DNA of 54,291 nucleotides from an uncultured bacterium (lineage in GTDB: Bacteria; Cyanobacteriota; Vampirovibrionia; Gastranaerophilales; Gastranaerophilaceae). The position numbers were made by a program, and so were the translations under genes. Shown here piece by piece: positions 28,812 through 37,092 of this stretch (its first letter is position 1; the number at the start of each line of letters is the position of its first letter). The stretch spans positions 1 through 54,291 of the forward strand of contig CASELF010000059.1 of NCBI GenBank assembly GCA_949288725.1. Direction: 5' to 3'. The notes beneath the pieces are model-generated. The model made no database searches and was not told the DNA's origin. It saw only the letters and a list, made by a program, of their open reading frames with translations.

Positions 28812-29999
28812 ATGATTAAAGTAGACCCCACATTATTTAATCGGTTGGTAAATTCTGTTGCAAAAGTAAAAAAAGGAGCAGCGAATGCAAAGAATATCGG
28901 ATTTACGCAAAGGCAAGTTTTAATAGATACAATTTCCAAAAATAATAATTTATCTAATCCTGAATTTGCAAAAGCCTTGGATGAAATGTTTGCAGAAATG
29001 GCGAATGGTAATTTTTCAAAAGGTGTAGATATTATAAAGAAATTTATCCCAAATCAAGCGGCAATAAAACAGACTTCATTAGGTACAGCCGTTATGGCAG
29101 AAGGTTGGTCAAAACCAATAGTATTTCCAAATGTTCCTGGCTTTAAGATGCTGGATTGGGCTGATAAACCTGCTGAATTAACAACAGAAGGTTTGTGGAA
29201 GGCTGCTTATGGTAAGAAACCGGCATTAACAATGGGGGCAGTTGGAAATTCAAATATTAAACCAGAACAGGTTCGAGGAGGCTGCTCATTGTCTAAAAAA
29301 GAATTGTCAGCCCAGTATGAACAAGGAATAGAAGATTTTTACAGCCCGATATTTGCTTATTTAAAAGAGTGTGGAGCCAACCCAAAAGATATAGGTTTTG
29401 CATTTGCTCATAGTGATTGCGGTGTAGATAGAGCCGCAAGAAATATTGTTGAAAAACAAGGATTAAAGGGTTTTGCAACAACACCTACAGAATATACTCA
29501 ATATTTACGCGGAAAAGAAATGCCTCCTTGTGAAGAGTTCCCTGATGGATTTATTTTGGCAGATTTTCCATTCCCAAGTGTTTTGACAAGAAATATTGGG
29601 CAAATTGAAGATTATGCTAATGTTTATAGCAAAATGGTAGGAAAAGATATGCCATTAGGCGTGTTTGGAGGCGGCGAACACGCTTTTGCAAAAGATGCAA
29701 GAGAAGCACTTATGGGAAAAGAAGGTTCCCTTGCTGTTCCTGTTGATATTATGAAGGATAAATTTGATGTAGTAATTCCGGCAACAGATGCTAACGGTAC
29801 TGTTACAAATGCTGCTCGTGATATGTTAGAAAGGGTAAATGGTTCTCCGTATGAACAATATAAATACGCTTTTAAACATTATTTGCCTGATAATAAATAT
29901 AAATCTGATATTGCGCAGTATGATCCTCAAGCCTCTATTGCAACTATTGCTTATACCAAATTAGCAGAAGAAGGCAAAATCGGTACTTTAAAAAAGTAA
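28812..29999 (+). CDS. Hypothetical Rossmann-like protein
   Basis: A 395-aa soluble protein I do not recognise. The first ~90 residues are helical. From ~residue 140 there are alternating hydrophobic strands and glycine turns: TMGAVGNSNIKPEQVRGG, then IGFAFAHSDCGVDRAARNIV, then PDGFILADFPFPSV and LGVFGGGEHAFAKDA. The HSDCGVDRAA segment recalls the GADG-x-(D/G)-x-AA turn of SLOG-type nucleotide-binding folds, but the resemblance is weak and should be tested by structure comparison. No signal peptide. A terminator follows at 30020-30059. Confidence 0.7.
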   Translation: MIKVDPTLFNRLVNSVAKVKKGAANAKNIGFTQRQVLIDTISKNNNLSNPEFAKALDEMFAEMANGNFSKGVDIIKKFIPNQAAIKQTSLGTAVMAEGWSKPIVFPNVPGFKMLDWADKPAELTTEGLWKAAYGKKPALTMGAVGNSNIKPEQVRGGCSLSKKELSAQYEQGIEDFYSPIFAYLKECGANPKDIGFAFAHSDCGVDRAARNIVEKQGLKGFATTPTEYTQYLRGKEMPPCEEFPDGFILADFPFPSVLTRNIGQIEDYANVYSKMVGKDMPLGVFGGGEHAFAKDAREALMGKEGSLAVPVDIMKDKFDVVIPATDANGTVTNAARDMLERVNGSPYEQYKYAFKHYLPDNKYKSDIAQYDPQASIATIAYTKLAEEGKIGTLKK

Positions 30000-30019
30000 T
30001 ATAGTTTTGATATAAATAT

Positions 30020-30059
30020 AAATAAAAGCGATAGGTTTAAAACCGGTCGTTTTTATTTA
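30020..30059 (+). terminator. Hairpin terminator after the Rossmann-like gene
   Basis: AAATAAAAGCGA pairs with TCGTTTTTATTT (one G-T pair) around an inner GGTTT/AAACC-type stem. The T-rich 3' arm serves as the T tract. Confidence 0.6.
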
Positions 30060-30097
30060 TTTCAGCAAATTTTATTTTTAGGGGTTTTAAAATAAAT

Positions 30098-30865
30098 ATG
30101 AGAATTTTACCCATAAATATTTATAATAAAGACTGCTCGCAAGTTCAAAGTTTTCGTGGTGAAAAGAATATAAATACAACCAGTACTTTATACTCTTCCG
30201 GAGATGAGTTTTTTAATTGTATAAGTTCTTCAATTTTGAAAAAGCATAATGAATTGGCAGAAGTAATTTTTAAAACTCCAATAAGCCCATATCGGGCAAT
30301 TTGGGCACTAGCAAAATCTTCAGATCCAAATGTTTCGCAAGCACTTTTTCATAAGATGCATACTCCTGATGAGCTTGAAGAAATGGCATTTGATATATCA
30401 GCAAGTGATTTTCTAAGAGATATAAAAGTCAAAAAACTTATAGGGCTTGGTGCGTATGCCTTTGCTTTTGAAACAGAGGATGGGAAAATTTTGAAAATAA
30501 CAAATGGAAATCATTTCCATAATAAAAGGAAGCCTGATTTTTTTGATATTCCTATTATTCATCAAGGTAGAATGTGCAGAACATATTATTATTTGGAAGA
30601 TAAGTTATCTCAAGATGATTTAACACAAGAAGAGTTGAAAAATTTGGTAAAACAAATTGAAGAAAAAGGCTACATCCTAAGAGATGTCTATTATTCTTCC
30701 AGATATGGCGAAATCTCAGACAAAATAAAACCAGAACAATTCGGGCGTGCAAAAGATGGTAAAATTTATCTTCTTGATGCAGGATGTGTTTTCCCTCCTG
30801 ATAAACCCTTGATTGATATAAAAAGTATTATTGGCAAATTGAAACGTTTGATTAAATTGAAATAA
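30098..30865 (+). CDS. Kinase-like-fold protein with N-terminal SFRGE motif
   Basis: A 255-aa protein. After a leader containing VQSFRGEKN (~residue 20), a helical segment runs to ~105. Residues ~112-135 read KLIGLGAYAFAFETEDGKILKIT, the shape of a kinase glycine loop (G-x-G-x-x-x) and the strand with the ATP-binding lysine (KILKIT). Near residue 225 YLLDAGCVF resembles the DFG metal-binding motif (D-x-G). A clear HRD catalytic loop is not seen; YILRDVYY may be its counterpart. It may be a small kinase or a pseudokinase. There is no signal peptide. A strong bidirectional terminator follows. Confidence 0.65.
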   Translation: MRILPINIYNKDCSQVQSFRGEKNINTTSTLYSSGDEFFNCISSSILKKHNELAEVIFKTPISPYRAIWALAKSSDPNVSQALFHKMHTPDELEEMAFDISASDFLRDIKVKKLIGLGAYAFAFETEDGKILKITNGNHFHNKRKPDFFDIPIIHQGRMCRTYYYLEDKLSQDDLTQEELKNLVKQIEEKGYILRDVYYSSRYGEISDKIKPEQFGRAKDGKIYLLDAGCVFPPDKPLIDIKSIIGKLKRLIKLK

Positions 30866-30881
30866 TAAAACTCTTATAAAA

Positions 30882-30915
30882 TTACAAAAGCAGTTTTTAT
30901 AAACTGCTTTTGTAA
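30882..30915. terminator. Bidirectional terminator, perfect 15-bp stem
   Basis: TTACAAAAGCAGTTT (30882-30896) pairs fully with its inverted copy 30901-30915 around a 4-nt loop. It serves both convergent genes. Confidence 0.9.
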
Positions 30916-30927
30916 TGATAGCAAATT

Positions 30928-31233
30928 TTATTTCCACCATTTAAAAGAATGCCATCTATTGCAATCATGTCCTGGTTTGCAATCTTGTTTGTGCTTTGGA
31001 GGCTTGTGCTTTTTTTTATGTTTTGGTTTGGGTGGTTTGTGTTTATGCTTATCATCGCAATCACAACGTCTCGCCCAACCCCAAAAACCGGAATTACAAT
31101 CCGAACTTTTGACGGTTACTTCAGTATTGTTTTTTCTTAATCCAAACCAGGTAAAAGTTCCGTGAGCATCTGCAACGGAAAAGGATGATGCCATTAAGAT
31201 ACAAACAATAAGACCTAAGATTCTCTTTTTCAT
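30928..31233 (-). CDS. Small secreted His/Lys/Cys-rich protein
   Basis: A 101-aa protein with a classical signal peptide (MKKRILGLIVCILMASSFSVADA). The mature part has four cysteines before and after a run of Lys-His-Pro repeats (KHKHKPPKPKHKKKHKPP, residues ~60-80), then CKPGHDC and a Trp-rich end. The His/Cys content suggests binding of a transition metal, or binding of polyanions by the Lys/His tract. Both are inference. TGGAGG lies 5 nt before ATG 31233. It is a single gene with the bidirectional terminator downstream. Confidence 0.8.
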   Translation of the reverse strand: MKKRILGLIVCILMASSFSVADAHGTFTWFGLRKNNTEVTVKSSDCNSGFWGWARRCDCDDKHKHKPPKPKHKKKHKPPKHKQDCKPGHDCNRWHSFKWWK

Positions 31234-31334
31234 AAACCCTCCATTACTTATAGTGTTCTATTGTCTTATCTTTATGGTTGATTGTCAAGTAAAGTTTTGC
31301 AAATAAAACAAATTTAATTATGTTGGTAAAACGT

Positions 31335-32186
31335 TTATAATATTTTTTTCCCGTAGCCTAAAATATATTTCCCAATATCTTTAATAGAATTCTTTTCCCA
31401 AATACAGTAATTATCAGGGTTACAAATAAATCCTGCGTCCGTTAAATTCATAGAAGCAAAAGCATTTGATGTATCATCAAATTTCCCAATTACAACGGCA
31501 GAGTTTTTACCTATGGTTTTGTATAAGTTTTCTGCAAGATTTATTCTTGAGGTTTCATCTTTTAGGTAAGGCCAAAAGTTTCTGACCATAACTAGTGAAT
31601 TGTCAGGTTTTACTGATTTGCATTCTTTTGTCGCATCTGCAACTTTAAATTCTACTTTGTTTCTTAATTTGTCCTTTACCTTTACAATCAGGTCATAATC
31701 AGCATATTGCTCCATTCCCATATCAGTAATGATTTTTGGCGGTTCTTGCAAAATTTCAAAGTATTCATCAAATTTTCCGTTTGTGTGGTTATTTATTAAA
31801 TCAATATCATCTTCAAATAATGGTAAGTATCCTTTTTGTGCCATATTAATAATTTTTTCATCATAATCAGAGGCGTGTATCGGAAAGAATTTTTCTGCTT
31901 CTTTTTCGCCGTATTTATCAACCAATTTCATAATCAGAGAATAAACTTCATCTCCTGAAGAACAGGATAAACTATATATGTTAGGCTTATCACAATTTTT
32001 GAATTTGTTGTAGATGTAGTACGTGAATTTGTCCCAGTCTCCTATGTCACTACGGAAAATACTGGTGTCGTTTCTATGAATTAATTGCCCCTTGTCATTA
32101 TAAACCTCTCGGCTGCTGGAGGTAAATGCGGGGGTGTATAATCTTCCTTTGTTATAATAACTTTGATTATAATTTAATATGTCCAT
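31335..32186 (-). CDS. CheR-like SAM-dependent methyltransferase, lineage paralogue B
   Basis: A 283-aa paralogue of the protein at 27358-28116. The leader shows AFTSSSREVYNDKGQLIHRNDTSIFRSD, aligning with YGYKRSVYDDRG...RNDTQFFR in the other. Motif I is IYSLSCSSGDEVYSLIMKL (~residue 70), motif II HASDYDEKII, then VMVRNFWPYLKDE, and VVIGKFDD near the end. As in the paralogue, the CheR N-terminal domain is missing. The two copies lie 3.2 kb apart on opposite strands and are quite diverged, so the duplication is not recent. The acceptor is unknown. No good ribosome site precedes ATG 32186. Confidence 0.78.
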   Translation of the reverse strand: MDILNYNQSYYNKGRLYTPAFTSSSREVYNDKGQLIHRNDTSIFRSDIGDWDKFTYYIYNKFKNCDKPNIYSLSCSSGDEVYSLIMKLVDKYGEKEAEKFFPIHASDYDEKIINMAQKGYLPLFEDDIDLINNHTNGKFDEYFEILQEPPKIITDMGMEQYADYDLIVKVKDKLRNKVEFKVADATKECKSVKPDNSLVMVRNFWPYLKDETSRINLAENLYKTIGKNSAVVIGKFDDTSNAFASMNLTDAGFICNPDNYCIWEKNSIKDIGKYILGYGKKIL

Positions 32187-32257
32187 AATATTATAAAGAT
32201 AAATAATAATAATAGTTGCCTATGTTTTAAGTTTTGTAAATAGGTGATTTTTATTGA

Positions 32258-33277
32258 TTATTTATTTAAAACATTATTATAATTATTTTCGGCATTTTGT
32301 GATTCTTGTTTTACTTTGTCCATAAATTCTTGATTTTTCATAACTGCAAGAGTTTCATCTTTTGACTTTTTAAAGAAACATTGACCTGTTACTTCGCATT
32401 CTGCAATGCTATCTGCAAGTATTGCTTCTTGTTCTGTTATTTTACTAAGATATTTGGCTTCATTTACTGTCCCATCTGAATTATAGTAAGTCATATCATT
32501 GGTAAAATCATCAAAATAAAGTTTTGCTTGTTTACTTTCTGTAGAACCTTCTTTTATTGTGCCAAATTTAGTTATTACCTGTTCTCTTATATTATTAAGT
32601 TGCTGTTTATAGGTTTGGTAATTATTTTCAAATATTTGTTCATATCCTTTAGGGTCGTTGTAATATAGATTTTTAATATTGTTATAGTCTTGCATATTGA
32701 TATTTAATTTTTCAACTTCTTCTATTGGTGCTTTAAGCAAAATTTCTATATTGTTTCTTTCTGTATCAACTATCCTTCTTGCATATTTTTCTGTTGCTAT
32801 TGGTCCTATATTTTCATCTCGTAATACTATATAATTCTGTTTACAGTGTTGTAATTCGTGGCGTAATAATCCATATAGTTGAGCCTTTGAAAGTCCTTCT
32901 ATTTTTTGAGGATCAATAAATATTGAATGATTTGCATAGTTATATTGCATTATATTATCCCCATTACAGACGTTTAAATATATTGCAGGTCTTATTTCTT
33001 CAGGAAAGTTCATTTTTGAAGTCAGTAAATTGTATGCTGATGCTAGAAAATCATTACCTTCTTTTTTAAATAGTTCATTAATTTCTTTTTGTGTTATTCC
33101 TGTTTTTAATCCTCTGCCATATAAGTACATATCAAAAATGTTTCTATCAATTTGTGTCATTTTTTCACAAACTGAATTGGACGGCTTGGGTTGTGTTTCA
33201 GAAATAATTTTATCAACTTGTTTAATTGAATTAGATACTACATTGGAACATTTTTTTAATGCCGGATTTATCCACAT
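32258..33277 (-). CDS. Putative zinc metallopeptidase (HELQH)
   Basis: A 339-aa protein. The zinc-protease motif HExxH appears as LLRHELQHCKQ (~residue 141), preceded by a beta-strand-like NHSIFIDPQ, typical of gluzincin-like folds. A candidate third ligand is Glu in QEAILADSIAECEVTGQ (~residue 285), a region that resembles the E-x2-A-D arrangement. No signal peptide is seen. It begins INPALKKCSNVV and is likely cytosolic or exported by another route. The substrate is unknown. The C-terminal 60 residues are charged and helical. Confidence 0.72.
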   Translation of the reverse strand: MWINPALKKCSNVVSNSIKQVDKIISETQPKPSNSVCEKMTQIDRNIFDMYLYGRGLKTGITQKEINELFKKEGNDFLASAYNLLTSKMNFPEEIRPAIYLNVCNGDNIMQYNYANHSIFIDPQKIEGLSKAQLYGLLRHELQHCKQNYIVLRDENIGPIATEKYARRIVDTERNNIEILLKAPIEEVEKLNINMQDYNNIKNLYYNDPKGYEQIFENNYQTYKQQLNNIREQVITKFGTIKEGSTESKQAKLYFDDFTNDMTYYNSDGTVNEAKYLSKITEQEAILADSIAECEVTGQCFFKKSKDETLAVMKNQEFMDKVKQESQNAENNYNNVLNK

Positions 33278-33324
33278 AATTTTACCTTTCTGTTTTTGGG
33301 GGCTTTTCTGAAGTTATAAAACGC

Positions 33325-33362
33325 AAAAAACTCTAAATTTAACCAAATTTAGAGTTTTTTTT
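33325..33362. terminator. Bidirectional terminator below tsaD
   Basis: CTCTAAATTT (33331-33340) pairs with AAATTTAGAG (33345-33354), with A run before and T run after, so it works in both directions. On the minus strand it ends tsaD. Confidence 0.88.
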
Positions 33363-33383
33363 ACATTTCTTTATTTAAAATTT

Positions 33384-34439
33384 TTATTTCACTCTTGAAA
33401 ATACTTCGACATTAATATCATCAAATGTATTAGTGTTAAAATAAGCACAAGATGCTACCATCGCAGCATTATCCGTACAATATTTCATTGGAGGGGCAAA
33501 AACTTGATAACCTTCATTAGAAAGATTAAACATTTTCTTTCTGATTTCAGAATTAGCAGCAACACCTCCTGCGATTACAACTTGTTTATATCCGCTTTGT
33601 TGTAATGCTTTTTTGACTTTTTTTACTAATGTTGAAGATACACATTCTTGAAAACTTGCACAAATATCTTGTACAGGAAGTTCTTTCCCGTCAAATGATT
33701 TTACAAGTCTTAAAACAGCAGTTTTCAATCCGCTGAAACTGAAATCGTAATCATCAACTTTAGCCTCAGGAAGTTCAAAAGCCTTCGGATTTCCTTCTTG
33801 AGCCATTTTGTCTAATTTTGGACCTCCAGGGTATGGTAAACCAATTAGTCTTGCAACTTTGTCATAGGCTTCCCCAACAGCATCATCAATGGTTTCTCCA
33901 ACAATGTTCTGTTCTGAATATGATCGAACATCAATTATTTGCGTATGTCCGCCACTTATTAATAATGCAATGAACGGAGGCTTTAAGTCTGTATCAAGAT
34001 AATTTCCGCAAAGGTGAGCGTTTAAATGGTTAACTCCGATAAATGGCTTATCATAAACCAGAGCAAGCGTTTTTGCAGCATTCAATCCAACTAATAAACA
34101 CCCAACAAGCCCCGGCCCTACAGTTCCAGCAAATGCGGTGATATCTTTCGGTGTAATTCCTGCGTTTTCTTTTGCTTGTTTAAAGGCTTCTTCAACAATA
34201 ATGTTGATTGAATCCATATGCTCTCTTGCGGCAATCTCAGGGATTACTCCCCCAAACTGTGCATGAGTCTTGATTTGTGATGCAACGACATTTGCAATAA
34301 CTTCTCTACCATTTTTGACTATCGCACACGCCGTTTCATCACAACTAGACTCGATTGCCATTATATAATTGTCATATCCGCTTTCGGGACCTATTTCAAC
34401 AGGTTCTTCCGAAAATAATTTTTTCTTTGTCATCTTCAT
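33384..34439 (-). CDS. tsaD: tRNA N6-adenosine threonylcarbamoyltransferase
   Basis: This protein transfers the threonylcarbamoyl group to A37 of ANN-reading tRNAs, together with TsaB and TsaE. The 351-aa length fits. Seen are the opening MAIESSCDETACAIV, GTVGPGLVGCLLVGLN, metal-binding His in NHLNAHLCG (H-x3-H), LLISGGHTQI, and the C-terminal VIAGGVAANSEIR with CTDNAAMVA. There are ~26 extra residues before MAIESSCDE. The TATAAT box lies only 6 nt before ATG 34439, so the mRNA may be leaderless, or the true start may be further inside. TsaB and TsaE are not in the window. Confidence 0.96.
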   Translation of the reverse strand: MKMTKKKLFSEEPVEIGPESGYDNYIMAIESSCDETACAIVKNGREVIANVVASQIKTHAQFGGVIPEIAAREHMDSINIIVEEAFKQAKENAGITPKDITAFAGTVGPGLVGCLLVGLNAAKTLALVYDKPFIGVNHLNAHLCGNYLDTDLKPPFIALLISGGHTQIIDVRSYSEQNIVGETIDDAVGEAYDKVARLIGLPYPGGPKLDKMAQEGNPKAFELPEAKVDDYDFSFSGLKTAVLRLVKSFDGKELPVQDICASFQECVSSTLVKKVKKALQQSGYKQVVIAGGVAANSEIRKKMFNLSNEGYQVFAPPMKYCTDNAAMVASCAYFNTNTFDDINVEVFSRVK

Positions 34440-34445
34440 AGTGTA

Positions 34446-34473
34446 ATTATATCACACATAAGAATTTCGACAA
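34446..34473 (-). promoter_or_regulatory. Promoter of tsaD, apparently giving a leaderless mRNA
   Basis: On the minus strand TTGTCG (34468-34473) and TATAAT (34446-34451) are separated by 16 bp. The expected transcription start falls on or within a few bases of ATG 34439, and no Shine-Dalgarno is present. Confidence 0.6.
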
Positions 34474-34484
34474 TAAATAATTAA

Positions 34485-34829
34485 TTATGCTAAAATATCA
34501 ATTTTGTTGATTGCGCTTTTTGGAGTTCCGTGTGCAAGTGCATAACTTTCTCCAAGGCTTTCTTCTTTTGCTGCAGCTTCCATACCGGTTGGTTTGAATG
34601 GGCTTGTATAAAGATCTTGAGGGTTAGTTGCAGGGTGTAACAATTTTTCATTAGCATCTTTTGCTAGTGCTTCTTGTACTGTGTGTTCTGCTTCTGCAAT
34701 TTCTTTTGGTGAATATATTTTTCCTGCGCTAGTATATTTTGTTACTGTTGCAGTACCTTTTTCTATTCCTTTTTCAATGCCTTTTGTTAGCATTGTTTCT
34801 CTACCTGTGAATGCAATTTTGTTAATCAT
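34485..34829 (-). CDS. Hypothetical small protein with N-terminal AFTGRE motif
   Basis: A 114-aa acidic-to-neutral soluble protein of unknown function. It begins MINKIAFTGRETMLTKGIEK, with the recurring leader motif of this window (hydrophobic-x-F-[KRT]-G). The middle contains a small repeat (GIEKGIEKGTATV) and the rest looks disordered, rich in Ala, Glu, Lys and Pro. AAAGGAG precedes ATG 34829 at 7 nt. There is no signal peptide or transmembrane segment. Confidence 0.65.
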   Translation of the reverse strand: MINKIAFTGRETMLTKGIEKGIEKGTATVTKYTSAGKIYSPKEIAEAEHTVQEALAKDANEKLLHPATNPQDLYTSPFKPTGMEAAAKEESLGESYALAHGTPKSAINKIDILA

Positions 34830-35151
34830 TTTTTTCTCCTTTGTTTTTGTTTTTATTGAAAAAGTTCTATGCTATTTTTAAAACTCATAAAAATTTTTCT
34901 TGCTATTGTAAATCCTTGAATTTTACAAACCTTAATATATTCGGAATACCCTTTATTTAAGGCTAATAATCAAACTATTCTATAAAATTTGTAAATCCAT
35001 ATTAAGATGCTGATTTAATTTGTTCAGATATACTATAATAAAAAAAATAAAAATGCAACTTAAATAAAAATTATTCTATATAAAAGTTAAGAGTTGCTTG
35101 TGAAGAAATTTACAAGCAACTCTGTTTATTGTATTTAGGTCTGATAGTTTT
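34830..35151. other. 322-bp gap with one 12-bp hairpin
   Basis: No gene is seen. Perfect inverted arms AGAGTTGCTTGT (35090-35101) and ACAAGCAACTCT (35112-35123) could end transcription of the EF-hand gene on the minus strand, although the following T tract is poor. The remainder is AT-rich and could hold the promoter of the 114-aa gene. Confidence 0.5.
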
Positions 35152-36630
35152 TTAAGTATCTGTTTGGTTTTGTTTGTTTATTTTTTCGTCAGGATTATTT
35201 TTCACTTGGGAGGTTAGTTGTTCTTCTTCCATTGCATTTATGGAATTTCCAACTTGTGCTAAAATTTCTTCTGCGTTTTTATTAAGCTCTTCTCTTGATA
35301 TTGTATTGTCTTTTTTTACACTGTCAAATGACGCAAAACTTGAATTAATTATGTTGTCAATTTTTTCTTTATTTGCGTCAGTTACTTGTAATCCAAGTGT
35401 ATTTATAATGAAATTTCTATATTCGGTTTTGTCAAGAGAATCATTTTTATTTTCATCTCCAGCTGCCATTATTTCATCTGTAAGTCCGTTAGGATTACTT
35501 TTTTCATTTGCTTTTTTCGTTGCTTCTGCCAGAAGGTTGCCATTTTTATCCCTAACTTCGATTGTACCGTCTTGAGCATATCCGACATCATAATTTTCGC
35601 CAAGAATATTTTGAAGTTCTTTGCGTTTAGCGATTGTTTCTTCACTTGGTCTTTTCGCAGTTACCGTAATCCCTGCAAGCTCTCCGCCATCAAAAGTTTC
35701 TTCGGTTGTAGTTTCGCTTGGATTGAATTGTTCTGCGGTTATTTCTTCGCCTGCTTGATTTTTATAAGTGATAGTTGTTTCTCCTGCAGAGTTTGTCGTT
35801 TCTGCTTTAATATTTCCTTGGGAATCGTAGGTGTATTTTGTCATAGTTTTCAGTGTAGGGTTATGGGCATCTTGAATACTTTCTGATGGTCGATTGTTTT
35901 TGAAGGATTCTTCATCTGTGTAAATTTTATCTATATTATGCCCATTTTCTTTGCTTGACACTGTTATTGATGTCAATTGTGCATCAGAACCGTCCCCAAC
36001 ATATTTTTTTGCAATGGTTTGCCCTTCTTTGTATTCATAATTCGTTGTGATTGTTTCATCTTTTATGTTTTCAATTGTCTTAATTTTTTGTCCGTCTTTA
36101 TTTTTTATAATAGAAGTATTGTCATTTGGGAAAGTAATTTCTGAACCGTCAGTTGTGGTTGTTGATACTTTTTTTCCTGATTTATCATATTTTATAATAG
36201 TGCCATCTTTTTGTATGTATTCAGAACTTCCGTCATTATGTTTAATTAATTGATCTCCATTTTGATATTTTATAGTAGTGCTTCCGTCGGCATTTTTTGT
36301 GGTTTCTTGCCATTGTGAACCTTCGGGACCAAAATTACTGTTATAAAATTCTGTAGTTTTATTTCCGTTAACTTCAACGTACTTTTCACCTTTGGGAGTT
36401 GCTTTTTCCTGCTGGTCTGCAAGTCTTGATAATGCCTCAAATGCTGCTTTATTATCTTTGCCATAAAGAGTTTTCATCTCTCTTTTGGAAATTTTTCCGT
36501 TACCGTTTGATAAAGAGTTCAAACTTTTTTGCATCGCGATTGCTTCTTTTTTATCAATAATTCCATTACCGTCTTTGTCATAGGTATTAAATAAAACTTC
36601 ATTACCTGCGGTTTTCTGTAATCCTACCAA
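35152..36630 (-). CDS. EF-hand protein with a Gly/Asp/Thr-rich repeat region
   Basis: A 492-aa frame, as open from TTG 36630. An N-terminal EF-hand pair (YDKDGNGIIDKKEA ~18-31, then SNGNGKISKREM ~37-48) is followed by a long middle of YD-like strands (DGSTTIKYQNGDQL, KDGTIIKYDKSGKK; ~95-310). A C-terminal EF-hand pair (GDENKNDSLDKTEY ~390, SFDSVKKDNTISREEL ~430) precedes a disordered end. The calcium-loop residues are mostly kept. No signal peptide is visible. The start is doubtful, because upstream codons in another frame look like the true beginning (see 36624-36716). A calcium-responsive surface or scaffold role is inferred from the domains. Confidence 0.75.
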   Translation of the reverse strand: MVGLQKTAGNEVLFNTYDKDGNGIIDKKEAIAMQKSLNSLSNGNGKISKREMKTLYGKDNKAAFEALSRLADQQEKATPKGEKYVEVNGNKTTEFYNSNFGPEGSQWQETTKNADGSTTIKYQNGDQLIKHNDGSSEYIQKDGTIIKYDKSGKKVSTTTTDGSEITFPNDNTSIIKNKDGQKIKTIENIKDETITTNYEYKEGQTIAKKYVGDGSDAQLTSITVSSKENGHNIDKIYTDEESFKNNRPSESIQDAHNPTLKTMTKYTYDSQGNIKAETTNSAGETTITYKNQAGEEITAEQFNPSETTTEETFDGGELAGITVTAKRPSEETIAKRKELQNILGENYDVGYAQDGTIEVRDKNGNLLAEATKKANEKSNPNGLTDEIMAAGDENKNDSLDKTEYRNFIINTLGLQVTDANKEKIDNIINSSFASFDSVKKDNTISREELNKNAEEILAQVGNSINAMEEEQLTSQVKNNPDEKINKQNQTDT

Positions 36631-36716
36631 TTAAGGTCAATGCTTTTACCCTTCATCCCTTTTAGTTTTAAATATTGTTCCTGTTGTTGCGGAGTGCCGC
36701 CAACTCCATCTACCAT
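36624..36716 (-). CDS. Likely true N-terminus of the EF-hand protein, out of frame by one base
   Basis: ATG 36716 follows AAGGAGACA, a strong ribosome site, and opens 30 codons (MVDGVGGTPQQQEQYLKLKG...IDLNW) that stop at TAG 36624-36626. The long EF-hand frame begins 7 nt before that stop's end (TTG 36630) in another frame. The junction LNW / VGLQK would read smoothly with one extra G. Either a frameshift/sequence error split the gene, or the two are coupled by stop-start overlap. See findings. Confidence 0.5.
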   Translation of the reverse strand: MVDGVGGTPQQQEQYLKLKGMKGKSIDLNW

Positions 36717-37020
36717 AATTTGTCTCCTTGTATATGTGTTATAGAATTTAATATCGTTTATTATTTTGAAAACTTTAACAAATAATATCGTTTGTTAAAT
36801 GATGTAACTTTTGTTGAGGAGGTTTGATTAATGTAGTCGGACACATCGAAAATCATAAAACTATTAAAATATGAATATTAATTTATAACCCACATGGCTA
36901 ATTTTTGAAAAATTTATACATAAATTTTAGGATATTTAAAACCTTTTGCATTCCTCTAAAAAGTACATATTATTTGCGTTTTATTTAGTTTTATTGTTGT
37001 AAATATTTTGGTAATTTTTA

Positions 37021-37050
37021 TTGACTTAAATTTATTTTTTATGTTACTAT
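37021..37050 (+). promoter_or_regulatory. Promoter of the giant adhesin operon
   Basis: TTGACT (37021-37026) and TACTAT (37045-37050) are separated by 18 bp, ~43 nt before the start codon. The rest of the 36717-37092 gap is AT-rich and also must hold the divergent promoter of the EF-hand gene. No other structure is seen in it. Confidence 0.7.
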
Positions 37051-37092
37051 TCTTATAGTTTTGAGAGAATTTTAATATACGAGGTTGGAAGA

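Noticed and set aside
28739-28939. A 66-codon minus-strand ORF with hydrophobic content before the Rossmann-like gene.
   Set aside because: It overlaps the start of the well-supported plus-strand gene and has no ribosome site.
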